Source: Chloroflexota bacterium
Lineage (GTDB): Bacteria; Chloroflexota; Anaerolineae; B4-G1; SLSP01
Direction: 5' to 3'
DNA length: 47,428 bases
Assembly: GCA_019873645.1 (NCBI GenBank)
Contig: JAIOAX010000036.1
Span: 1-47,428 of the forward strand
The position numbers and the translations under genes are program-made. Below, in pieces: positions 10,841 to 17,900 of the stretch (positions within the stretch are counted from its first letter, which is position 1; each line of letters begins with the position of its first letter). The notes beneath the pieces were generated by a model, which was not told where the DNA came from, searched no databases, and was given only the letters and a program-made list of their open reading frames with translations.

Positions 10841-10920
10841 GGTAGACGGTAGACCGTAGACGGTAGACGGGGAACTTGCGGTAGCAAGCCCTGTCTACTA
10901 TCTACCGTCTACTGTCTACC
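10841..10920. repeat. Long imperfect hairpin between argS and dcd
   Basis: Tandem GGTAGAC-type heptamers (10841-10872) pair imperfectly, roughly 26 of 31 positions, with a complementary block at 10890-10920. The loop contains its own small hairpin CTTGC-GGTA-GCAAG (10875-10888). It lies immediately after the argS stop, so it may end argS transcription. There is no T-run. Confidence 0.5.
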
Positions 10921-10924
10921 GAGA

Positions 10925-12628
10925 TTACATGCGTTCAGGGGCATCCATGCCCATCAGGTGCAACACGCGGGCCAGGACGTGCTTGGCGGCACGCGCTAAC
11001 ATCAGCCGCGCCTGCGTGAGCGCCGCATCTTCGGGCGCTGTGGAAACAATACGACAGTCGCGGTAGAAGGCGTGGAACAACGCCGCCAGCTCGGTCGCAT
11101 AGAATGTCAGATAGTGCGGCGCCATGCTGTTCGCCGCCAGGGTGATGACTTCGGGCAGCGCCAGCATTTTACGGATAAGCGCCAGCTCGCTCGGATGCGT
11201 AAGCAGCGTAGGGTCGCCCAACGCCTCCAGGTCGCAGCCCTCCTCGGCGGCCTTGCGCAGCACCCCGGCAATGCGCGTGTGCGCATACTGGACGTAATAA
11301 ACGGGATTGCGGTCCGACTGCTCTACGGCCAGATCGAGGTCGAAATCCAGCGTGACATCCACCGTGCGGGTGAGCATCATAAAACGGATCGGGTCCGGCC
11401 CAACTTCGTCCACCAACTCGCGCAGGGTGACAAACTCGCCGGAACTTTTGGACATGCGCACTTCCTGGCCGCCGCGCAGCAATGTCACCATCTGGTAAAG
11501 GATAAACACCAGGCGATTCACATCCACACCCAGCGCTTTGGCTGCGGCCTGCACGCGCGGGACATCGCCGTGGTGATCCGCGCCCCAGACGTAGATGGCC
11601 TTGTCAAAGCCGCGTTCCACGATTTTGTTCCACAGGTAGGGAATGTCCGACGCCAGATATGTCGGCCGATCCTCCGGGTTGGGAACGACCCGCGGCGAAC
11701 GGATAAGCACGGCGTCTTTTTCCAAATCGGGATGACGGAACCACACGGCGTCATCGTACTCGACGATGTAGCCGCCAGCGCGCAATTTTTCCATCATCGT
11801 ATCAAACAGGCCGCTTTCATAGAGCGACCGCTCGCTAAACCAGTTATCGAAGTGGACACGCAACTGCGCCAGATCATCACGTATACCGTCGAGGATCCGC
11901 GCGATGCCCCATTCACCGAGCGCGCGGACGGCAGCGTCACGCTCCAGCGTCAGGTAGCGGTCGCCGAATTCGTCGCGCGCGCGCTGCGCCAGGTCGGTCA
12001 CATACGCGCCGGGATAGCCCGGCTCAGGGAAGGGCACATCCACACCGAAGAGGCCGGCGTAACGCGCAAAAATGCTCGCGCCGAAGTTACGCACTTTGGA
12101 GCCGGCATCGTTGACATAATACTCACGCTCGACAGCATAGCCTGCCGCCTCCAGCACCGCAGCCAGCGTATCGCCGATCACGGCGTTGCGTGCCGAACCG
12201 ATGGTAATCGGCCCGGTGGGATTGGCGCTAACGAACTCTACCTGCACGCGCTTGCCACTGCCCAGGGTCACGTTGCCCCAGGATTCGCTGGCGGCGAGGA
12301 TCACCGGCGTCTGTTGCGCCACCCACGCTGTCGAAAGGGTAAAATTGAGGTAGCCCGGCGACGCCACCTCGATCTGGGCAATGAAATCCGCTGGAGGAAT
12401 GTGTTGCGCGACAACCTGGGCAATCTGCAAAGGTGCACGTCGCAACACCTTCGCCAATCCCATACACACCGGCGAGGCGTAATCGCCGTGGGCTTCGTAA
12501 CGGCTCTGTTCAACAGGCACAGGATCAGGAATGTCAAAATGCGGCAAAGCACCGGAAGCCTGCGCTTGCTGCAATCCGGCGCGGAGCAATGCCGCAACTT
12601 GCTCACGCAAGGGCACAGAAACGGTCAT
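10925..12628 (-). CDS. argS: Arginyl-tRNA synthetase with altered HIGH motif
   Basis: A 567-residue class I synthetase charging tRNA-Arg. N-terminal Add-1 domain about 1-110; catalytic core with SANPTGPITIGSARNAVIGD (134-153), YYVNDAGSKV and the KMSK loop as VRMSKSSGEFVT; C-terminal DALR helical domain to the end. The HIGH signature, normally HxGH, reads TIGS here, so both catalytic histidines are absent, while the rest of the core is canonical. I use the ATG at 12628, which overlaps the stop of the esterase gene (ATGA); an upstream start at 12667 would lie inside that gene. Co-translation with the esterase is likely. Assignment is firm; the consequence of the motif change is not known. Confidence 0.92.
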   Translation of the reverse strand: MTVSVPLREQVAALLRAGLQQAQASGALPHFDIPDPVPVEQSRYEAHGDYASPVCMGLAKVLRRAPLQIAQVVAQHIPPADFIAQIEVASPGYLNFTLSTAWVAQQTPVILAASESWGNVTLGSGKRVQVEFVSANPTGPITIGSARNAVIGDTLAAVLEAAGYAVEREYYVNDAGSKVRNFGASIFARYAGLFGVDVPFPEPGYPGAYVTDLAQRARDEFGDRYLTLERDAAVRALGEWGIARILDGIRDDLAQLRVHFDNWFSERSLYESGLFDTMMEKLRAGGYIVEYDDAVWFRHPDLEKDAVLIRSPRVVPNPEDRPTYLASDIPYLWNKIVERGFDKAIYVWGADHHGDVPRVQAAAKALGVDVNRLVFILYQMVTLLRGGQEVRMSKSSGEFVTLRELVDEVGPDPIRFMMLTRTVDVTLDFDLDLAVEQSDRNPVYYVQYAHTRIAGVLRKAAEEGCDLEALGDPTLLTHPSELALIRKMLALPEVITLAANSMAPHYLTFYATELAALFHAFYRDCRIVSTAPEDAALTQARLMLARAAKHVLARVLHLMGMDAPERM

Positions 12629-13359
12629 ACACACTTCTCCAAAAAGTAGGGTAGTTGTTTGCGCCACCAGGGCCAGTCGTGGCTGACGTCTGGCCCCCAG
12701 TAATCGAACCAGGCCGGCACATCCAGGGCGCGCAGGTCGGCTTCAAGAGCGCGCGTCTCGCGCAGACTGTCATCTTCCCAGGCGCCCTGCCCCACACAGA
12801 CGATGATCCGGCTCTGCCGAAACTGTTCCAGATAGACCGGATCGGTCAGATTCGGCAAATAACAGAGCGGGAAGTTGTAATAGACGGTGTCATCCATGTA
12901 GCTGCCGACAAAGTATTCCGGCCCATACAGACCGCTTAACGCGATCACCGTATCAAAATGTTCCGGATGCTTGAAGAAAAAATTCGCCGCGTGATAGGCC
13001 CCCATGCTACAGCCGGTCGTCATGGCCTTGCCAGATGCGCCGCTGTGTTCACGGATAAACGGAAGGACTTCCTCGATCACATAGCGCTCATAGCGCTCGT
13101 GCTGTCGCCCCCGGTCGCCGGGATACATCCAATGCGCCAGCCAGGCCTCGCAGTCCACGCTGTCCACAGTGTAAAGCTGGATTTTACCACTTTCGATGAA
13201 AGACGCAGCCGCCGCGACCATGCCGAAGTCTTCAAACTCGTAGAAGCGCCCGCAGGCCGAGGGGAAGACCAGCACCGGTTTACCGGCGTGTCCATAGACT
13301 TTCATCTCCATATCGCGGCTCAGACGGTCACTCCACAATTTGAAGTATTCCTCTTTCAT
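12625..13359 (-). CDS. Esterase-like alpha/beta hydrolase
   Basis: A 244-residue protein of the Esterase D/putative-esterase group. The nucleophile elbow is TTGCSMGAYHA (GxSxG, Ser about 119), and HDWPWW near the C-terminus supplies the likely catalytic His. It begins MKEEYFKLWSDRLSRDMEMKVYGHAG, with no signal peptide. It starts 32 bases after the ATP-grasp gene and its stop overlaps argS. Related proteins are often encoded beside ATP-grasp ligases. It could hydrolyse an ester or thioester product of the neighbouring ligase, or act as an acyltransferase; the substrate is unknown. Confidence 0.75.
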   Translation of the reverse strand: MKEEYFKLWSDRLSRDMEMKVYGHAGKPVLVFPSACGRFYEFEDFGMVAAAASFIESGKIQLYTVDSVDCEAWLAHWMYPGDRGRQHERYERYVIEEVLPFIREHSGASGKAMTTGCSMGAYHAANFFFKHPEHFDTVIALSGLYGPEYFVGSYMDDTVYYNFPLCYLPNLTDPVYLEQFRQSRIIVCVGQGAWEDDSLRETRALEADLRALDVPAWFDYWGPDVSHDWPWWRKQLPYFLEKCV

Positions 13360-13391
13360 CTTCCCTTACCCCTTTCCCCCTGGGACACACG

Positions 13392-14546
13392 CTATGCCAT
13401 GATCGCGTCAATGATCGGTTGCAACTCAGCAAGGTTGGGCGAACGCAACACATAGGCGTAATGGCCCAACGCCGGCGATAGAACTTCGCTCATCGAACCG
13501 TGATAGACAATCCACGGGCCATAGCGCCGCAAAACGTCATCGTGCGAGAGCCGATGCGGCACGGTCCACTTGCGTCCGATATAGGCACAGTGATAGGGGC
13601 GAGTAGGCTGAGAACGCATGATGTTGTACGTCACAATATTGGCCCATTCCTGGTAAAAATCCATATCATTGGCGTAATCGAACATGTCCATGGTCAAACC
13701 GCCGGGAGGGCGCATGTTCACTTCCAAAGCCACCCAGCGTTCATCGGCAACCCGGAAAAATTCGATATGGAAAAACCGCTCGCGCAACTCGAACGCTGCC
13801 ACTGCCCGTCGTCCGATCTCTTCAAGGTCTGGCGGCAGCTCACGCAGCGAGTAGTAAAAGATTTCCAGATCGTTGTTGACGATCTCCATAATGCCCCGGT
13901 TAAAGAAGTGCGAAGTACAAAAGACGATTTTGCCCTCCTGGTCCACCAGACCGTCAAACGAGTACAGCGCGCCGGAAACGAACTCTTCCAGGATATAGTC
14001 CACGGGCGGCTTTTCGGCAAAGAAACGCGCCAGCGCCGCGTCATCGTCAATTTTGTAGGTAGCGTTGGCGCCGACGCCAATATCGGGTTTGGCGATTACC
14101 GGATACCCGACTTCGGCGATCAGTTGCGCAGCCTCCTCAGGGGTCTGCACTACGCGGCCTCTGGCAACGGCGATGCCGGCGCGGCTGAACACCTGTTTCA
14201 TCTTTGACTTTTGCTTGACCCAGGCAATATCGGCGCTCTTGGGGCCGTGGACGTTAAAATCGGTGCGCAGACGCGCATCGGTCTCCAACCAGTGCTCGTT
14301 GTGCGATTCTATACGATCCAGCTTCCCATAGCGGTGCGTGAAATAGCCGCACGCCCGCAGCAAAGCGTCGTAGTGATGCAGATCGTCCACGCGGTAGTAT
14401 TCGGTCAGCGCGGCCCGCAATTCGTAAATCAAGTGATCATAAGGGGCATCCCCGATGCCCAAAACGTTCACGCCGTTGCGACGCAGCGCCACGGCAAAAT
14501 GGTAATAATTGGGTGGAAAATAAGGCGACAATAAGACCACATTCAT
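13392..14546 (-). CDS. ATP-grasp ligase (carboxylate-amine type)
   Basis: A 384-residue ATP-grasp enzyme. A pre-ATP-grasp Rossmann-like domain (MNVVLLSPYFPPNYYHFAVALRR, about 1-110) is followed by the central and ATP-grasp domains with nucleotide-binding lysine in VIAKPDIGVGANATY (about 153-167), EEFVSG and the metal-binding HIEFF...ALEVNMRPPGG (about 257-279). ATP-grasp ligases activate a carboxylate as an acyl-phosphate and join it to an amine or thiol. It does not match D-Ala-D-Ala ligase, biotin carboxylase or purine enzymes at a glance. It heads an apparent operon with the esterase and argS. A route to an unknown amide-linked metabolite is possible. Confidence 0.8.
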   Translation of the reverse strand: MNVVLLSPYFPPNYYHFAVALRRNGVNVLGIGDAPYDHLIYELRAALTEYYRVDDLHHYDALLRACGYFTHRYGKLDRIESHNEHWLETDARLRTDFNVHGPKSADIAWVKQKSKMKQVFSRAGIAVARGRVVQTPEEAAQLIAEVGYPVIAKPDIGVGANATYKIDDDAALARFFAEKPPVDYILEEFVSGALYSFDGLVDQEGKIVFCTSHFFNRGIMEIVNNDLEIFYYSLRELPPDLEEIGRRAVAAFELRERFFHIEFFRVADERWVALEVNMRPPGGLTMDMFDYANDMDFYQEWANIVTYNIMRSQPTRPYHCAYIGRKWTVPHRLSHDDVLRRYGPWIVYHGSMSEVLSPALGHYAYVLRSPNLAELQPIIDAIMA

Positions 14547-14585
14547 AGATCATCAACCTGTACTCTTCGAGATTAACAATACGAA

Positions 14586-14612
14586 ATGGGGGAGCGACGG
14601 TCCCTCCCCCAT
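14586..14612 (-). terminator. Hairpin downstream of the LysM-PA14 gene
   Basis: Perfect 9-bp arms, ATGGGGGAG (14586-14594) and CTCCCCCAT (14604-14612), lie about 50 bases beyond the stop of the LysM-PA14 gene on the minus strand. No clear T-run follows, so efficiency is uncertain. Confidence 0.45.
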
Positions 14613-14660
14613 CCTCAGTGATACCCGTTTTTGATGAAAAGTCAAACTGCGCGATACCCC

Positions 14661-15896
14661 TTAACGACGCTCCCACCAGACATAGATGAGCGCGTTGCCG
14701 CCGTCCTCGTAATACTCAACCATAACAGTATGCACACCTTTGGCGAGATCCACTTGGACACAGTAGGATTGCGCATTGGCGCCATGCCACTCGTCCATCA
14801 CCCGCACGCCATCCACGTACAAACGCACACCGTCATCGGCCATAGCACAGAAGGCGTAATTGTCCTCATAGAAAAAGGCTTTGCGCGTCCAGCGCACTCC
14901 GAAATAGTTCTCAGGCAAGCCGCCGACCGGTGATCCCAGTCCCCAGTTGAAGCCGATTTGCGCATCCAGGCGCGTGACAACCGGTTTGCCGCTCAATTCA
15001 GGGTTGCCGAAATATTCGCCCAACCAGGCCTCGGCCGGCGCAGCCGCATCCGGCGTCGCGGTTGGCGTCGGCGTAACCGTCGCCACCGGCGCATTGCCCA
15101 GACGAGTAAAGGAAAACTGGATGGTCGCGTTGTCGGTATCGTCGAAATATTCGATGACCACAGCATGGTTGCCGGCAGACAGGGTGAGGTCAACCTGGTA
15201 GGTTGCCTGGGACTGCACCCGCCATTGATCAAGAACCAGAATGCCATCCACCCAGAGGCGCGCGCCATCGTCCACAGTGATCTTAAAGCGGTACAGGCCA
15301 CCGCGGAAATTGATCGTGCGTGTCCAGCGCACCGAAAAATGGTCGGTATTGAGGCGGGTATCCGGGGAACGCAGGCCCCAGAAGAAATTCACGGCGGCGT
15401 CATTGCGGGTGAAAACCGGTGCGCCGGAAAGGTCGGCGACGTTGAAATACTCCCCCAGCCAGCCGGTACTACCCGACGGCTGCGGCGTCGGGGCCGGCGC
15501 CACACCGGGGATGACCAACCGCTGCCCAATGTAGATGTAGTTGAGGTTGTAGATGCCGTTCGCCTGGGCAATCGCCCACGCCGTTGTCCCGTAATAACGC
15601 GCGATGCTATACAGGGTATCGCCGGCTTTCACCACATAGACACCGGCGGGCGGGGGTGCCGGTTGAGCAGGGATGACCAATCGCTGACCGACGTAAATAT
15701 GGTTAGGATTGAGGATATGGTTCGCGCGCGCCAATGTCGAGACATCCACACCGTACAGGCGAGCGATGCTGAACAAAGTTTCCCCCGGTTTGACGATATG
15801 CGTGATCTCGCCCGCCAGCAGCGGCCCGGCAGTAACTCCCGTCACCGATGACAATACCATTGCCACAACGCAGAGCATGACCAAAATTTTCTTCAT
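14661..15896 (-). CDS. Secreted protein with two LysM and two PA14-like domains
   Basis: A 411-residue exported protein. The chosen ATG (15896) follows AGGAGGTG and gives a classic signal peptide (MKKILVMLCVVAMVLSS, cleavage near residue 24). Two LysM repeats follow (about 28-75 and 82-128: HIVKPGETLFSIARLYGV and YVVKAGDTLYSIARYYGT), then Pro/Thr linkers and two PA14-like beta domains (about 140-270 and 290-411), each opening WLGEYF and containing a VDDGARLWVDG or ADDGVRLYVDG motif. LysM binds GlcNAc-containing glycans such as peptidoglycan; PA14 domains often bind sugars. It is probably a cell-envelope-anchored binding protein. No enzymatic domain is present. Confidence 0.85.
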   Translation of the reverse strand: MKKILVMLCVVAMVLSSVTGVTAGPLLAGEITHIVKPGETLFSIARLYGVDVSTLARANHILNPNHIYVGQRLVIPAQPAPPPAGVYVVKAGDTLYSIARYYGTTAWAIAQANGIYNLNYIYIGQRLVIPGVAPAPTPQPSGSTGWLGEYFNVADLSGAPVFTRNDAAVNFFWGLRSPDTRLNTDHFSVRWTRTINFRGGLYRFKITVDDGARLWVDGILVLDQWRVQSQATYQVDLTLSAGNHAVVIEYFDDTDNATIQFSFTRLGNAPVATVTPTPTATPDAAAPAEAWLGEYFGNPELSGKPVVTRLDAQIGFNWGLGSPVGGLPENYFGVRWTRKAFFYEDNYAFCAMADDGVRLYVDGVRVMDEWHGANAQSYCVQVDLAKGVHTVMVEYYEDGGNALIYVWWERR

Positions 15897-16115
15897 CAGC
15901 GCACCTCCTGAAGCATGAAAGGCTATCAAGCGCATACCCCTATGGCAGGCTCATTTTCACACTCCATGATATATGCGGGCGTGTACAACGTCAAGCCACC
16001 TACCCCTACGGTACCAAGCTCCTATCCACTTCTTCAGTATTTAGCGTATAATATAGGTATGAAATGTCGTAAAACGGTTTGAGAATCGCCCTATCTGCCT
16101 ATGAAGGTGTTCCAA

Positions 16116-16508
16116 ATGGCTAAAATTCTCAGTCTACACACTGAGTCAGAGATCCTGAACCTGCTCCATCTGATCCTGAAGCGGGCAGGCCATGAACACC
16201 TCTATACCACCGACGCCCAGGTTGCACTGGCGATTTTACGCCGGGAACCCATTGACCTGCTGATTCAAAATCTGATGCGTCCGGACATCAACGGTTGTGA
16301 ATTCTATCAAATGTTGCAGAACGATGCGCAACTGCGCAACACGCGCGTTCTCATCATCAGTGCCTTGAACCCGGCGCTGATCCCCGAAACGCATTTCAAT
16401 ATGATCAGCAAGCTTTACCCGCATAATTACCTTATTATGCCCTTCAGCCCCCAAACACTGCTCAAAACGGTCCAAAGAATCCTGGACGAACCTCCAACAG
16501 TGCAATAG
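16116..16508 (+). CDS. Degenerate response-regulator receiver domain
   Basis: A stand-alone 130-residue CheY-like protein. The ATG at 16116 is used because AAGGTG lies six bases upstream; the in-frame ATG at 16101 lacks a ribosome site. A TATAAT box is at 16048-16053. The fold pattern is that of a receiver (KILSLHTESEIL, DLLIQNLMRPDINGCEFY, TRVLIISAL, LIMPFSP), but the N-terminal acidic pair is replaced by His-Thr-Glu, the phospho-acceptor Asp is Asn, and the conserved Lys before Pro-Phe is Met. It should not be phosphorylated normally. No output domain is attached. It may be a phosphorylation-independent adaptor. Confidence 0.75.
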   Translation: MAKILSLHTESEILNLLHLILKRAGHEHLYTTDAQVALAILRREPIDLLIQNLMRPDINGCEFYQMLQNDAQLRNTRVLIISALNPALIPETHFNMISKLYPHNYLIMPFSPQTLLKTVQRILDEPPTVQ

Positions 16509-16540
16509 ATAGCATACCCCCCGGCCCCGCCCTAAAAGAG

Positions 16541-16559
16541 GCGGGGAGAGCGGGGGCAG
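16541..16559. repeat. Second copy of the 19-bp REP motif
   Basis: GCGGGGAGAGCGGGGGCAG is identical to positions 62-80. Here it sits directly against the left end of the MITE-like element, after an imperfect GC-rich stem (16522-16545). Confidence 0.6.
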
Positions 16560-16561
16560 TA

Positions 16562-16733
16562 GGGCTATCGCATTTGGAAAACTTTGTCCCGTAGTGCTGT
16601 CTGTTGTGCCGCTAAAGCGACGTTTTTAGGGGGGATTTTTGTGGCGGGGCTTTGTCCCGCCACAAAAATCCCCCTTTCCCCAGCCTTTAGGCCGTATTCT
16701 TCAGTTGCCGGAAGCGGCCAAATGCGATAGCCC
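16562..16733. mobile_element. MITE-like element with perfect terminal inverted repeats
   Basis: A 172-base non-coding segment bounded by perfect inverted repeats: the arms including the flanking bases are GTAGGGCTATCGCATTTGG (16559-16577) and its exact complement (16718-16736). A TA dinucleotide abuts each end, as expected for target duplication by IS630/Tc1-mariner-type transposases, though TA is also part of the symmetric arms. Inside is a 19-bp perfect hairpin (16630-16648 with 16656-16674, 7-base loop). There is no open frame, so movement would need a transposase in trans. It lies between the degenerate receiver gene and ychF. Confidence 0.7.
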
Positions 16734-16744
16734 TACCTACCTGA

Positions 16745-16774
16745 TTGGTATAAGGTTTCGAGTCATGGTATAAT
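16745..16774 (+). promoter_or_regulatory. Promoter of ychF
   Basis: TTGGTA (16745-16750) and TATAAT (16769-16774) are separated by 18 bases, about 35 bases upstream of the ychF ATG and just outside the MITE-like element. Confidence 0.5.
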
Positions 16775-16808
16775 GTTAGTGTTGAGTCAAACCAGACAGG
16801 AGTCGCTT

Positions 16809-17891
16809 ATGGAACTGGGAATCATCGGATTACCTGGCAGTGGCAAAACGACCGTCTTCAACGCCCTCACGCGGGCCAACCGCCCCACTACCGTTGCCTC
16901 AAGTGGCCGCCTGGAGCTTTTCAGCGCCGTGGTTGACGTGCCCGATGTGCGGGTTGACGTGCTCAGCAAAATTTATCACCCGCGCAAAACCATCTACGCC
17001 AAAGTCACCTATACCGACATCGCCGGTCTGGATCAGGATTTAGGCAAGACTGGCTTGACCGGTGAACTGCGCAATAAAATCGCGCCGATGGATGCCTTCG
17101 TTCACGTGGTGCGCGCTTTTGAGAATGAGCTTGTGCCCCACGTCGCGGGAAGCGTCAACCCGCAACGTGATCTGGAAACACTGGACGGCGAACTGTTGCT
17201 TGCCGATATGATAACGGTCGAGAATCGTCTGGCGCGCATCCACGAGAGCCTGCACAAAGGCGCGCGCGGCGATGAACGCAAGGCCCTGCTGGAAAGCCAG
17301 GAGCTTTTCGAGCGTCTCCATGCCGCTCTGGATGCGGGCACTCCATTGCGTGACCTCGACCTGACAGCCGAAGAGAGCGCCGGCCTGCACGGCTACAGCC
17401 TCCTGACACTCAAGCCGGTTCTGGTCTTGCTCAACGCCGGCGAGGAACCGCTTGACCCGCAAAAGGTGCTCACCTACAAGCACAAACATTCGACGGTGTT
17501 GTCCATCCAGGGCAAGCTCGAAATGGAAATCGGCCAGCTTCCACCGGATGAAGCTGCGGAATTCATGGCAGAGTTCGGCATCAAGGAACTCGCGCTGTCG
17601 CGCGTCATCCAGGCATCCTACAAACTCGTCGGACTGCAATCGTTTTTCACCGTGGGGGAAGATGAGGTGCGCGCCTGGAACGTCAAAGTTGGCGCGAACG
17701 CCCAAGAAGCCGCCGGCGTCATCCACACCGATCTGGCGCGCGGCTTTATCCGTGCGGAGGTCATCAGCTACGATGACCATATCGCCGAGGGGACTATGGC
17801 CGCGGCGCGCAAGGCCGGCAAAGTACGTTTAGAAGGCAAGGAATACATTGTCCAGGACGGCGACATCCTCCATATTCGCTTCTCGATATAG
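16809..17891 (+). CDS. ychF: YchF/OLA1-family P-loop ATPase
   Basis: A 361-residue member of the Obg-related YchF family, ribosome-associated ATPases linked to translation and stress responses. Start at 16809 with AGGAG six bases upstream; an upstream in-frame start at 16773 overlaps the promoter. P-loop GLPGSGKTT (residues 6-14), DIAGL as the G3-type motif, and NAGE in place of NKxD at G4, the change associated with ATP over GTP preference. A helical insert (about 125-200) and the C-terminal TGS-like domain with IHTDLARGFIRAEV are complete. Nine bases separate it from the histidine kinase gene, so they may share a transcript. Confidence 0.9.
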   Translation: MELGIIGLPGSGKTTVFNALTRANRPTTVASSGRLELFSAVVDVPDVRVDVLSKIYHPRKTIYAKVTYTDIAGLDQDLGKTGLTGELRNKIAPMDAFVHVVRAFENELVPHVAGSVNPQRDLETLDGELLLADMITVENRLARIHESLHKGARGDERKALLESQELFERLHAALDAGTPLRDLDLTAEESAGLHGYSLLTLKPVLVLLNAGEEPLDPQKVLTYKHKHSTVLSIQGKLEMEIGQLPPDEAAEFMAEFGIKELALSRVIQASYKLVGLQSFFTVGEDEVRAWNVKVGANAQEAAGVIHTDLARGFIRAEVISYDDHIAEGTMAAARKAGKVRLEGKEYIVQDGDILHIRFSI

Positions 17892-17900
17892 GGCGCAGCT

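Noticed and set aside
11072..12649. 525-codon open frame antisense to argS
   Set aside because: It is the complement of a fully conserved ArgRS; the translated product has His/Arg/Gln-rich text without domains.
16101..16115. Earlier start of the receiver-like gene
   Set aside because: The bases following this ATG look like the ribosome site (AAGGTG) for the ATG at 16116.
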